A DNA stretch of 64,000 nucleotides from Struthio camelus. Its lineage: Eukaryota > Chordata > Aves > Struthioniformes > Struthionidae. A program made the translations under genes and the position numbers. Below, piece after piece: positions 21,341 to 31,830 of this stretch. The notes under the pieces were generated by a model. That model worked only from the letters and a program-made list of their open reading frames with translations. It made no database searches and had not been told where the DNA came from. The stretch covers positions 1,797,501 to 1,861,500 of the forward strand of contig NC_090953.1 of assembly GCF_040807025.1 (NCBI RefSeq), written 5' to 3'. The stretch's first letter is position 1. Every line of letters starts with the position of its first letter.

Positions 21341-22374
21341 AGGGAATTAATGCGCTCTGACACCAGCAGCTGCCACTGCAGGAGCTGGCGCGGATTTTCG
21401 GAGCGGACGTAAACGAGGCTTCGATGTTTTTAAACGCCAGAACAGAAAGGAAACTTCTGGACCAAACATCTCCAGAAAAATCCAAAATGCTTAACGTGGA
21501 CTTGCTAGCCCATGGGCATTTCCTGGTGTACCCACTGGGGTTCGTGGTGGCGAAGAGCTCTGGAGCAGTAAAAACTCTCCCGGGCTGAAAAAACGTTCCA
21601 GCTGGCGGGCACTGTCACCCGCATAACTGCACAGGGCCATTTTTTTTCCCCCCCTCAAATTATGCACTTTTGAAGATTTTTATCCCTATACACTTTACAG
21701 TAAAAAAAGAGACATTTTAATGAACTATTCAGATTTTTTTTTTTTTCAGTCACCTCTGGCCATCTCTGAGATACACTACCGAAGATTAAAGAACAGATAA
21801 GCACGTATCATAGCCCGGCCCTTACACCGCGGTCCTTGCAAGCTGCTCCCGCTCATACAGCCGGCAGAAGCCTACAGGGCTCATTGCTCCGAAATCAGTG
21901 GTTCGTGACTCCGCCACAGCCCCTTGCAAGTGCCGACCAGGTCAGACCACAGGACATAATTCCCTTTTTGGTCCCAGAAGCAACGACTCCTCTGAGGACC
22001 AGTCCGGGCAGGTGTGTCGGACGCCTCCAGCAGGGCGGAGGGACACGGGCTGCAGCTGCCGGCTCCGGCGCTGGGGACGAAGCTCACCCCGGCAGACGGA
22101 CATTCGGCTCAGCCGTGCCCCGACACCCAGCGGCAGCTCGGGATGCTCGCGTTGGCTCGCCCCAGGAGCTGCCCAAAGGCAAAACCACACATCGCCATCC
22201 ACGGAAAGGGAAACGTGCGGCGAGATGGAGCAGGATGAGGAGGGTCCGCAGCAGCCCCCCTCCCCGCGCCGGCTGGAGGTGGCCGCCCTGCCGCGAGCTC
22301 GCTGGCCGGTGCGCGCTGGGGCAGCGAGGCAGGATGAAAGCTTGGTCCAGCTTTCTCAATTAAGGCATTTTGCA
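21341..22374. other. No gene seen
   Basis: Single-copy sequence with T-runs near 21640 and 21735 and a CpG-rich patch at 22000-22330. No exon or repeat is recognised with confidence. Confidence 0.45.
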
Positions 22375-22402
22375 ATCAACTTCAATGGGGCTGGGATTTC
22401 AC
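22375..22402 (+). repeat. Ancient repeat relic (CAATGGGGCTGGGATTTCACC type)
   Basis: The words AATCAACTTCAATGGGG and CTGGGATTTCACC are adjacent, as in a widespread old amniote interspersed repeat that carries cattgacttcaatggg followed by gcaggatttcaccc. Only a short part is recognisable. Confidence 0.4.
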
Positions 22403-23739
22403 CGCAAAGTCAGCAGGATTGTATCTGGCAGTCGCCTCCAGAGCTACAGCTGCAAGACCAGTAGCTAACTAATACCCGCTCGGTTGTGCAACCCCCTGAA
22501 AGCTCCCGTTTGTGCAACGCCGGTGCACCTTCGCCTGATGAAACCAACCTCGACGCGGAGTCAAAGCAAAACTATTCCCGTTGCGTACGACAGGCTGGAG
22601 GAGGGAAAGCAATGACAGGAGCGCATGAGCGCTGGAGCCGCCGGAGCGTCCTTCCGGCCGTGCCTGCAACAGGCCTGGGCAAGGCAGCCGCGTCGCCAGC
22701 GAGCTGAGTCACGCTCTCCCCTCTCGTCCTTCTGTGCAAGCTGCGCCCCAGCCAAATCACTTCCAAAGCTTCGGGAACAAATCGATGAGTGGCTCCCTTC
22801 CCAAGGTCTGCCCTCCGCGGGTGTTGTCACAACACGGAAACCGGTGTTGCTCTCACAGGCGGCGAGCCTGACAGCCTCTGGACTTCCTCATGTGGGATTT
22901 TCTCATGATCGATGAATGCTAAGCAGCTCCTAACCTGAAGCCTCCAGGTTAATTACTCCATCCGTAATAGCAGTAGAACAGCCTTAACCTTCCTCAGGAA
23001 ATACAGTCTCGCCAGCACGAAAGGAGATGCCACGCTGTGATTCATCTTAGCGTCTAGGAAAATTTGCAGCGATAAACCCAATAAAGAAAAACAAGTCCAA
23101 TAAAGCTAGCATTCAACCTGCAAACTAAATAAGTTGAGGTGACCAAGCCTGGATATAAAGTGTAGCCAAGTTCCCGCTGGCGTGCTCAGGAGGCAGGAGC
23201 GGGGTGCCCTTCCCCTGCGGGTGGGTATTTCTGCAGGACGGGCTCGCCCGATGCAGAGCCCAAGGACCCCCGGACCAGGAGACGTCCCCAGGAAACACGG
23301 CAGAGCTGGAGCTGGAGGCAGCCCAGAAGCCCGGCGCGAGGGCAAACGCGCAGCAGCCGGAGGCCGCCGGACCCGCGAGCGAGCGCGCAGGGCGGGTTTT
23401 GCTGCAGCCGAAGCGATCCCCATCTCTCCGGCTGCACGGCTCCGCCTGAACTTCAAGATCGCGAGCTCGGTTGTTACGTGTGAGCAAAAAGGAGCGAGTT
23501 CATTTCGGCTCCCTGAGCCCAAAACCGTGCAACTCTGAGCACTTCATGCGTTAACCAGCTGCAAACGCCCGTCGGACAGGCAGGCTGCCCTGGCAGCGGC
23601 TCGCCGGCACGGTGCCACTGCCATCTACCGCCACGCACTGCGATAGCAGCTCACCTGCCGCCGTGCCCTGCCCTGCCAGCCAGGAGAGTTTTGGGGCCCT
23701 TAAAACCCGAAGGGCTTTTCACCCGGGTGCACGCTCCGA
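22403..23739. other. No gene seen; weak CpG patch
   Basis: Single-copy sequence. A modest CpG-rich patch lies at 23170-23450, and AT-rich sequence at 22930-23150. Nothing recognisable is encoded. Confidence 0.45.
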
Positions 23740-24425
23740 GCACGCATGGGTGTGTGCATCCACCTATGTGCATCCACGCAGAGTGCCCGCACGTGTGCAT
23801 CCACATCGAGCATCCACGCAGAGCGTCCGCACACGTGTGCATCCACACAGAGCGTCCGCACATGTGCATCCACACAGAGCATCCACGCAGAGTGCCCATG
23901 CGTGTGCATCCACGCAGAGCATCCACGCAGAGCGTCCGCACATGTGTGCATCCACACAGAGCATCCATGCAGAGCGCCCGCGCGTGTGCATCCACGCCGA
24001 GCATCCACGCAGAGCGTCCGCACATGTGCATCCACACAGAGCATCCACGCAGAGTGCCCCTGCGTGTGCATCCACGCAGAGCATCCACGCAGAGCGTCCG
24101 CACATGTGTGCATCCACACAGAGCATCCATGCAGAGCGCCCGCGCGTGTGCATCCACGCCGAGCATCCACGCAGAGCGTCCGCACATGTGCATCCACACA
24201 GAGCATCCACGCAGAGTGCCCCTGCGTGTGCATCCACGCAGAGCATCCACGCAGAGCGTCCGCACATGTGTGCATCCACACAGAGCATCCATGCAGAGCG
24301 CCCGCGCGTGTGCATCCACGCTGAGCATCCACACAGAGCGTCCGCACATGTGCATCCACACAGAGCATCCATGCAGAGCGCCCGCGCGTGTGCATCCACG
24401 CCGAGCATCCACGCCGAGCATCCGC
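23740..24425 (+). repeat. Minisatellite with 162-bp higher-order period
   Basis: The basic module is GCATCCACGCAGAG, with variants CACACAGAG, CATGCAGAG and CACGCCGAG, joined by TGTGCATCCAC and CGTCCGCACATGTG linkers. The marker CATGTGTG starts at 23941, 24103 and 24265, which gives exactly 162 bp between higher-order copies. Because 162 is divisible by three, repetitive frames stay open on both strands (for example repeating STQSIHAERPH). These are regarded as non-coding. Confidence 0.93.
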
Positions 24426-24519
24426 ACGCCTATTTGCTCAGCATCCTCGCTGCTCCCCGGGGCTGGCAGTGCTCCGCAGTGGCAGGGACCGACTGTCCGT
24501 GCTAGCGTATCTGCGCTGC

Positions 24520-24600
24520 GGATTAATAACCAGCCTCGGGGAGGTTTGAGCGATTTGCCCAAGGTCACAGGGAGAGGCAGGAGCGGAAGCGCGCGGCTCG
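24520..24600 (+). repeat. Ancient MIR/CORE-SINE-like relic
   Basis: The order GGTTTGAGCGATTTGCCC, AAGGTCACAGGGAG, GGCAGGAGCGGA matches the 3' part of the MIR-type consensus (gaggttaagtgacttgcccaaggtcacacag... ggcagagccggga). The direction is forward. MIR-type elements are old and shared across amniotes. Confidence 0.6.
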
Positions 24601-25500
24601 GAGCCCCGCTCCCCGGCCGTCGGTCAGGCGGCAGTTACGCCGTTCCGCAAACAACCCACCTGAAAGCACCCTGCTACTGACACCTGGCAGCAACACCCCA
24701 AGCCCTACCCAAGCTGGAGTTGCTATTGCCAGGGATTTTAAATCCATGAATCACCAACAAGCTTTCATTTAGGTTATGCACACTAAGTCCTCCGCCAAGG
24801 ACCGCCTCAGCCTGCAGCTCTCCCACGACCCAGCCCACCCTCCCGATCTGCGGAAGGGGGGAACGGCCCACCAAACGCCTACGTAAGGACCGGGTGGGGG
24901 GCTGCTCTGGGTTCGCAGCAGGCCGGTTAGGTCGTGCACGGAGAAACGCACGGAGCCCACCTGGCATCTCGCTTTTGCGCCCGCGAGAGCCCCCGGGACC
25001 AAGCCACCTCTTTCCCAAAGGCCGAGCACGGCTTGAACATCCAACCAAGGATGGGGCCGGGGTTGGAAATGCAATTGCACCGCGGCTATTTCAACACTGC
25101 GTTCAGCACGGCTGTCGCGGGCAAGGGCTCGCGGCACCGCGCGGTTGGCCGTGCAAGAGCGGTGAGTCAGGATGCGGCTTTTGCACCCGCTCACCTCTGC
25201 GGAGAGGCAGCGTGTGGGCTAGTCCTGCTGCGAGCCGGGCACCAGCCACAGAAAACAGAAACTAGCGGGGAGGAGGAGGAAGAGGAGGAGGAGGAGGGGG
25301 AGAGCGTTGCTCAACGCAAGGACAGCCGAGGCGCTGCAGCGGCCTCAGGAAGGGCTGCGCACGCCGGTTTACCTCCCGGCGGCGATGGGAGCGTCACCGG
25401 CATCGTAACTTCCCCCCAGCGCCGGGCAGCAGCCTCCTTTCTGCATCGCCTGCTTTCCCTCGCAGAAAGCGTTCTGCCACCAGCATTAGCTAATATTTAG
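24601..25500. other. GC-rich stretch, no gene seen
   Basis: Moderate CpG content, strongest about 24860-25240 and 25300-25440, with a purine tract at 25267-25302. Open frames are unrecognised. Confidence 0.45.
25267..25302 (+). repeat. (GAG)n purine tract
   Basis: GGAGGAGGAGGAAGAGGAGG and onward, a pure purine run. It is potentially triplex-forming. Confidence 0.8.
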
Positions 25501-26360
25501 CAGCACTCTGGAACAAACAAGGCGTCAGCGAGGAGGCTACGCGCCGCCGGATCGCTGTGCTCTGCATGCCCAACGAAAAGGCTGTTAGCTGCATGAAACA
25601 CTGTTCTCCGCGTCCGCTAGGTGCTTTCTGCTCTCTGTCGGAGCCCAATTAGACTCCTTTTCCCATGAAAACGAGCCTTTGCGGCACCCGTCTTACCTGC
25701 AAAGAGAAGCCTTTAAAAGAATCGTCACGTATCCCAAAGACATATTTGGTTACCGAAAAGGACAAGCGGGCAGAGGGTTGTCTGCCCGGCTTGTTCTGCC
25801 TCCGCCGCCGGCTGAGCCGTGCCACGCCACGCCGCTGCCGCGCGCCGGCGGCCCGCGCCTCGGCGGAGCCGCTCCTCGGGGACCGCTCTGCCCCATGAGG
25901 GCGGCTCAGAAGCGGCCCACCCGTCCCAAACTCGGCGGGCGGCTGGGCAGCCGGCGCCCCGACCCGGGCTCCGGCCCACGGCCCAGCTCGTGGCCGATTC
26001 TGGCCCGTCTCTGAGCTTTTTTCGGGTGCAGATTAAAAGCATCGCCCGGGTTTTTGAAGGAGCCACGAGCCGACGTTCAGCCTGGCCCGGGAAAACGCTT
26101 GGCCTCTATCGCTCCTTCTTGCTTTAAGCTGGAATTCAGGTTTGCCTGGAGTCCTGTGAGTACTTTTTCTTTTTCTCTTTTTTTTTGTTGTTTTTTTGTT
26201 TTCAAGTCAGGTGGTTTCCGTTCGCTGCTAGCATCGCCGTGTTTGTTCCAAGATCAGCTGCATAAACACGATGCCGGGACGAGGGGCAAGGTTCAAGAGG
26301 TGAAACCCGCACCGCGGCGTGCATGTGTGCGCGGCTGTGCCCGTGTCAGCCAAAGCCGTA
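25501..26360. promoter_or_regulatory. CpG-rich patch within mixed sequence
   Basis: The CpG-dense core at 25790-26000 is flanked by ordinary sequence. A T-rich tract at about 26164-26202 precedes AT-rich DNA. No gene is recognised. Confidence 0.45.
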
Positions 26361-26650
26361 TTTTGTCCCTTCTAATTATACCTCGCTATATTAACAGTTA
26401 ATAGCTATACATTTAAGCAAATTATCTCAAATAAAAAGGGGACAATAATTACACTGTTTGTTTTTGCTCCTTTCATTGCTGGAATTATTTCTTTGTTTGC
26501 CTAGCGTTAAATATTAGCGAGAACCTTTATGCACTAATGTCTGCTCGGTTGCCTTTTACTGCTTTAAACCAGCAAGAGTCAGTAAAAGTTTGGGCAAATA
26601 TTAGATTTGGCAGAGCCTGCTGTTTGTATCAGGAAACCGATTGGTGTTAT

Positions 26651-26660
26651 TGATTGACAG
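26651..26660 (+). promoter_or_regulatory. PBX-MEIS composite site
   Basis: TGATTGACAG is an exact match to the known PBX-MEIS/PREP half-site pair (TGATTGACAG). A 10-base word occurs by chance only rarely in 64 kb, but occupancy is unknown. Confidence 0.5.
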
Positions 26661-26816
26661 ATGTGACCAAATGTTTAGAAAGTCTGTCCTCTATTGGATT
26701 CTGCTAGGTGTTTCAGCAAACAGCCCTAATACAAGGCAAACAGAGTTATTGGAAGAAGTACCAGCTTGTGTTAGCACAGTAAACTGAGGGCTGTGCAAAC
26801 AGCTTAAAAGAATCTG

Positions 26817-26866
26817 GCCACCTTCACATAACCTTTGATGTAGGTATTGATCCTTCTGAAGGTGGC
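26817..26866. repeat. Nested inverted repeat
   Basis: The outer arms GCCACCTTCA (26817-26826) and TGAAGGTGGC (26857-26866) are perfect 10-bp complements separated by 30 bp. Inner arms ACCT (26831-26834) and AGGT (26842-26845) enclose TTGATGT, so the TCF-like word overlaps the inner stem. It could be a paired factor site or a structured RNA. The stem is too short and the loop too long for a typical microRNA precursor. Confidence 0.75.
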
Positions 26867-27089
26867 AAAAAGTTTGAACAGGGAGCAGATTGAGTGGGAT
26901 CAGATATATATAAACACCCTAAGAATGTAAATGTTATCTTTAAGCTACACTGTCGCTTTAGTAATGGATGTCTGTTTGGAATTTATCTTCTTCCAAATCT
27001 CTAAATCCATGCAGCAATAAAAATTAGTAATAACTTTTAGATAGACTGCCTCCTAAGTCTCTCTCTCCTCCCCTGATAAGTGCAGCATC

Positions 27090-27345
27090 AGGCATCTTTA
27101 ATTCTTCTAAGCCGGAGACGGAGACTCGCGGCAAGCAGAAACGCCGGCCCCGAGGCCGGGGCGGCGGAGCCGAGGGCGGGCGCCGGCGCGGGGCCGTTTC
27201 CGAGGGCACGCAGCCCCCACGGCGGGTGGGGGTCCCGCTCGCGGCGCCAGCGCCGGGCGCTGCAGGCCCCCCCGCGCGCAGCGGCGGCTGCACGACGCGC
27301 TTGCACGTGCATCCCCCCGGCGCGGTACGCGGAGCAGTTTTGCAT
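27090..27345. promoter_or_regulatory. Small CpG island
   Basis: CpG-dense, about 250 bp, sharply bounded by AT-rich candidate elements on both sides. Confidence 0.6.
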
Positions 27346-27824
27346 GCCCAAGTGACCGTTCATGCATCTAGACACCCTCTGCGGTGACAATGACCACAAG
27401 CACACATGTAATCAAGGTAATTACACACACAGATTAGGCGTGCGATTGCATGGGCATTTCTATGATTTCTTTTTTTTTAAGTTAGGCCTCTAAAAACTAA
27501 AATAGAGTCTAAGTTATGCTTTAAATTATCTGCCCATCTGGCTATAGTCACAAATAACGACTGTTTATAGTGAAAGATATTAAGCAGACACTGCTGATAG
27601 ATGGGTTAATCATTGCGAGAGAAGAAAAGGGATTGTTTTATGCCTGCGTATTGACCCACGATACATAGTAACTAACGATGTGTTTGAACACAGACAGGTA
27701 ACAACCAGCTTTTTGCTCTGGAAGTACCTTCTAATAAAAATTGCAGTGTACACATTATCAGGACATATCTGATGAATCATAGCTGCAGCGCAGCGTAGCG
27801 ATGGACTTAAATAAAGCCCCGATT
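27346..27824. promoter_or_regulatory. AT-rich candidate conserved element
   Basis: CpG-poor single-copy block containing GTAATTAC-like words, ATCAGGACATATCTGAT (5-bp inverted arms) and GATGAATCAT (AP-1-like). No exon is seen. Confidence 0.4.
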
Positions 27825-29210
27825 AATTATTAAGCCCGAGGAGCGCACGTTTGCGACGGCGCCAAACGTGAAAGAGCCAGCGGCCAGCCCCGGCCGCCCC
27901 GCGGGGGATTGACGCCGACCCCTCCTTGCCGTCGGCCAGGGCCGCGCCGGGCAGGAGAGCGAAGCGTGCGAGGCAAGCAAAAAAAAAAGCCGTTAGCGCT
28001 GCCATCTCTTACGAAGAAGGAGCGTTGCTCTTTAACGCCAGGCCCTGCTTAGGCGCCGCTCGATAACGCGGTGGATCGTTACAGTCCCACCAGCTTACGA
28101 ACGGACCCGTAAAGCACAACGCGGGCGGCGCGTGCCCTGCAACGGCGGCGGCAGGAGCTCAGAGCGAGGCGCTTCGCCGCCGGCGCCCGGACGCCTGCCG
28201 CTGCACGCCGCCTAAGCCCTCCCGGCCTTGCTTCCCCCCCGGGGCTCGCTCGCTCGCTGCGGGTTTCGAGGCAAAACCAACAAAAGTTTGGGCCGAGCCG
28301 TTCGAAACGGGCAAGCGCTTTGCAAAACAGGTAGGCGGGAGGCGATGCAGCGGAGCAGCCGCCGGGGCCAGGGCAGGGCGGCACCAGTTTCGTCAGCACC
28401 CGACGGCCGGGGAAGGCCGGGCTGCCTCGCTCTCCGGAGGGCCGAGCTCGGCAGGGCCCGGCGAGGCGCCCGGGGAAACCGAGGCGGCTCCGAGCGTCGG
28501 CTCCAGCTGAGCCGAGCGGCTCCGGCAGCGCGTTCCCGGCGCGTCCCGTTACGGGGCCAAGCCGCCGGCGGCCTCCCGGCGCGGACTGGGCGCCGCAGCG
28601 GGACCCGGCGGGCTGCACCCCAGCTCCGAAGCGCCGGAAAGCAAAGGAAAGGCGCCGGGCTGGAGCGAAAGAGGGCTCGGGAGGCAGCCCGCGCGCCGCC
28701 GCGACGGCTTCGGGGCGCCGCCGCCTGCCACCGCCTGCCACCGCCGCCCGGGGCTCAGCGCCGCTCCGGGCAGCGCCGCGGCCCCGCGTCGGGCCAGGCC
28801 GGCCGGCCTCGCCTGCAGCCCCCAGGCTTTGGCAAGCCGGCCGGAGGGAGAAGCAGGGCTGGCGCTGCGGCGGCAGCAGGGGCTGCCGGAGCGTCGCGGC
28901 CGCTTGCTCGGCCACAAATCCCGGTTTCCTGCGCTGCTCCCCTCTCCGCTGCGGACAGGGCGCTTCAGCCAGCAAATTGCCAGCGCTGTCCTGCCCGGGA
29001 GGTGTCCCTGCTGACGCAGAGGGCCGCCGCCGTCTCCTCCAGCTCGTGCGTGGTGGGGGCCCGGCGACGGCCCCGCAGGCACGCGCCCGGCTCAGCAAAC
29101 GCCTCGGGGCTGCGCTGGGGCTTCTCTGCACAGCAGAGCTCCGGTGAAAGGCGACGGAAACCTCGTCCTGCGCTTCGCCTCGTTTCTCCCCAGTAAACAC
29201 AGCATCGACT
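27825..29210. promoter_or_regulatory. Large CpG island (1.4 kb)
   Basis: The longest CpG-dense block in the window, very GC-rich from about 28080 to 29110. A - strand frame of 391 codons (28079-29254) and a + strand frame of 322 codons (28228-29196) overlap almost completely. Both translate to Arg/Ala/Gly/Pro-rich sequence without domains, so neither is accepted as a gene. It is the best candidate for a promoter or Polycomb-type island. Confidence 0.75.
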
Positions 29211-29700
29211 TTATGGATGTTGCCCGAAGAAGAACAAAGGCTGGAGCTGGGCACACCCCGGGAGGCGCGTCCAGAAACCCCCGGGAAATTCCAGGGCAGG
29301 GTGTGCGCTAATAGAGGGCAGGTGTGCTTTCAGCACAAAAGCAATCCTCGCCGGGGCGATGCCGTGTCGGGCAGGGCACCCGTTCCCGCTGCGAGAGGCC
29401 AGGAAGGAAGGAAAGGAGAAAAGATGCATGGCAAATGCATCGCAGCAGCAGCAATATAGGCGCTAAGGCTGCCCTAGCACTTCTATTGGAAATCCAATTT
29501 TCATGGGTTTAGCGAATAACTAAGATATGCAGAAAAAGAATTCGTGCTGCACTGGATGATGCTATAACATTTCCTAATCTGGAGCAACTTTAACTTTCTC
29601 TCTGGCCGTTTCTGGAGCAGCCATACCGCAACAAAAATAAATAGAGGGAAGGTTACTTAAATGCTCCCAGGGAGTATTAAAGCCTCCAGAAAGTTCAGGC
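29211..29700. other. No gene seen
   Basis: Transition from the island to AT-rich single-copy sequence at 29440-29690. Nothing is recognised. Confidence 0.45.
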
Positions 29701-30035
29701 TGCTGCCAGCACTGCTGTAACCCGCAGACGCCTCGCGCAGCCTCCGCTGGGCCCGTCGCTCCCTGGGCAAAGCCCCCGCTGCCCTCCCGGCGCAAACCGT
29801 CTCGCTCCCCGCCCCAGCTTGCTCGTCGCTTGGCAGGCGGCGCACGGGCAGGCCGCCGACGGTGCCGCTCGCGGACCTGCCGCCGTGAGACCCGGCCAGC
29901 GAGAGCTCCCTGGGGCAGTGACCGGCGGCGCTGCGGCACGGCGATGACCCGCAGGGGAGGCGATGGGGCAAGCGCTGCAGGGCTCGGTGCAGAACCCCGG
30001 GCACAAACCCCTGCGCGGCACTGCAGCCAATTTGC
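29701..30035. promoter_or_regulatory. Small CpG island
   Basis: CpG-dense, about 330 bp, directly followed by a compact AT-rich motif cluster. Confidence 0.55.
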
Positions 30036-30205
30036 ACGCTGGAAGCAGGTAATTGCCTGCCAATGGCTGAGTTGTGGTTATCTTTTCCACATGGATACCT
30101 GATTTATAAATGCAATTTTGGTAATTGTGCATGCTAATTAGCCAGCCAATTATGCACTTATTTTGCTAACAGAATTTGCATGGCTGATTCCCTGCAAATT
30201 TGAGC
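30036..30205. promoter_or_regulatory. Compact homeodomain/POU motif cluster
   Basis: About 170 bp with GTAATTG, CTAATTAG, CCAATTA, TTATTTTGC and a perfect octamer ATTTGCAT at 30174-30181. GTGCAT (30127-30132) and ATGCAC (30152-30157) form an inverted pair around TAATTAG...CCAATT. The motif density is much higher than in the surrounding DNA. Candidate enhancer core; conservation unverified. Confidence 0.45.
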
Positions 30206-30540
30206 CAAGGGTACTCCTAGCTGCCTGTGCCTGGTGGCATGGAGACCTCTGCCCTTCCAGCGCTCCCCTCTGCTCCTGGTGATGCCCGTTTCTGCTGGTT
30301 GCTCTTGCTCTGGCCCGTGCCGATCTCCAGATTCCTGCCCTGTAGTTTTGGAGACACAAAAAGAGGAGAGAGAAGAGAAAACCTACCCAGGCGCCCGAGC
30401 TGGCGTCCATCGCCGAGACGGATGCACGTCTCCTTTGCTTACCAGCCACGCACGCATTGTCCACAAGCAGCTCCTGCACGTTACAGAGCAGAGGAGACGT
30501 TCAATGCCGAAGCTTCATTTTCTTAACAAAGACTGGAATG
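30206..30540. other. No gene seen
   Basis: Ordinary single-copy sequence of mixed composition. Confidence 0.45.
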
Positions 30541-30940
30541 AATAGAAAATGGCAGGAGCCGTAGGAACCTATTTACCCTGAGAGAGGTTAGAAAAGAAAG
30601 CAAAATAGCAGAATATGAATTCAGTCCTCAATACAGCCTGCGATTGTTGCTTATAGCTGCCTTCCAAAAGGTGGCTGGTAATTATCCTGTTTCACCATAT
30701 AACAACAACTTATTACTGGAATAATAAGTGAAAATAAATAGCGGGAACATGCTGCTGTTTCCACATCATGCTACACTCAGTCTGCGTTGTGCAGCATTGT
30801 CGATTCGAATTCACAATGCTTCAGTTATAACAGAACAATAATTTATTCCTGCGTGTGCTTTACGTTCTCAAAACATCATACGCGCGTTAATTAATGCATG
30901 TCTTGTCAGGTAAGTAAACAAGTCTTTTAAATCCTTATTT
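30541..30940. promoter_or_regulatory. AT-rich candidate conserved element
   Basis: CpG-poor block with SOX-like words (AACAATAATT, GCATTGTCG, CACAATG) and homeodomain words (GTTAATTAATGC). It lies just upstream of a CpG island. No coding potential is visible. Confidence 0.4.
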
Positions 30941-31830
30941 TGCAGGGAGGTGAACAGGGAGCAGGAGGGAAGCAAGGTTGCGCGGAGCGAAGCCGTGCGT
31001 GCGGCCGGGGCCGGGGAACGCGGGGGCACCGCTCCTAGCACGCCGCCGGCGCCGGGTCAACCTGGCGCCCTAGGGGCGTTTTGGGCCGAACTTTAGGCCG
31101 TGGAAGTGGCCTCTGAGCTCCTCAGAATTCCCCGTTTTCTGCCCAGAAATTTGCTTCTCTCCAAAGAGAGCCACAGCGTGTCTGAAACGACCTCCGAGGC
31201 CACCCCAGGCCAGGTCGGCGCTTTGGGAGGCGACGGGCTCGGCTCGCCGGCGCCTCGGCAAGCAGCCGCGGGCTTGGCATCGCCTCTCTGCAAGCGGCCC
31301 GCGGCCGGCTCCCGCGGCGGCGCGATCCTCCAGCGCCTTCTCCCGCCGAGGCCTGGCCTTGCCGTCGCTGCCCTGCTCGCTCGGCACGACGGCAGATTTC
31401 GCTTGCCCGGCCGGAGCACCCTGGCGCCTGCGAACGTGTTTCCAGCACCAGTCCTCGGACGCGCTCGCTCTCTCCGAGCCTCTCGCGGAAACGCCTCTCT
31501 GTCCTTGAGGGATCCGAGACGGCGTCGCGCCTTCGTACCCGCGTTCCCTGCTGCTTTCCTGGCAGGACCAAGTGTCACCCCAATAAACGCCCGGCAGCTG
31601 CTGTCCCACATTGCCCCCCCCCCCCGGTAAACAGCGTCGCTGAAACCCCCGGCACAGAAGGGGTCTTAGCTGTTTCTGCGTGACCTGGCCCTAACTCTTC
31701 CCCGTCTGTGCTGCTGTTATCGCGGCCGACACGCGCGGCGGGAGGCCGGGCTGCCCGGCCGCCTGCAGCCAACGCGATGGCGCTTCGTACGGCAGCGAGC
31801 GAGTCGGCCCTATGTCCGACTTGCTTTCTC
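30941..31830. promoter_or_regulatory. CpG island
   Basis: Dense CpG, mainly 30970-31530 and 31720-31810, with a run of 12 C at 31614-31625. Open frames on both strands are unrecognised. Confidence 0.65.

Larger units (their letters stand above)
26361..27075. promoter_or_regulatory. AT-rich candidate enhancer with PBX-MEIS and TCF words
   Basis: About 700 bp of CpG-poor, non-repetitive sequence between GC-rich regions. It has TGATTGACAG at 26651-26660, the consensus composite site for PBX-MEIS/HOX cofactors. It also has CTTTGAT at 26833-26839 (TCF/LEF) inside a nested inverted repeat, and several TAAT and ATTGG words. No frame is coding-like. It is the richest motif cluster of the window and would be my first pick for deep conservation. 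Function is inferred, not shown. Confidence 0.5.

Noticed and set aside
21900..21960. CR1-like word ACCAGGTCAGACCACAGG
   Set aside because: It resembles a common CR1-type sequence (gggtcagaccaaaggtcc), but only about 15 bases match and the surroundings do not continue the match.
23612..24680. Open frames rich in STQSIHAERP and WMLCVDAH
   Set aside because: They derive from the 162-bp minisatellite, which is divisible by three. Both strands are open at once.
28079..29254. 391-codon - strand frame
   Set aside because: It lies in a CpG island, overlaps a 322-codon + strand frame, has Arg/Ala/Gly/Pro bias and no domain.
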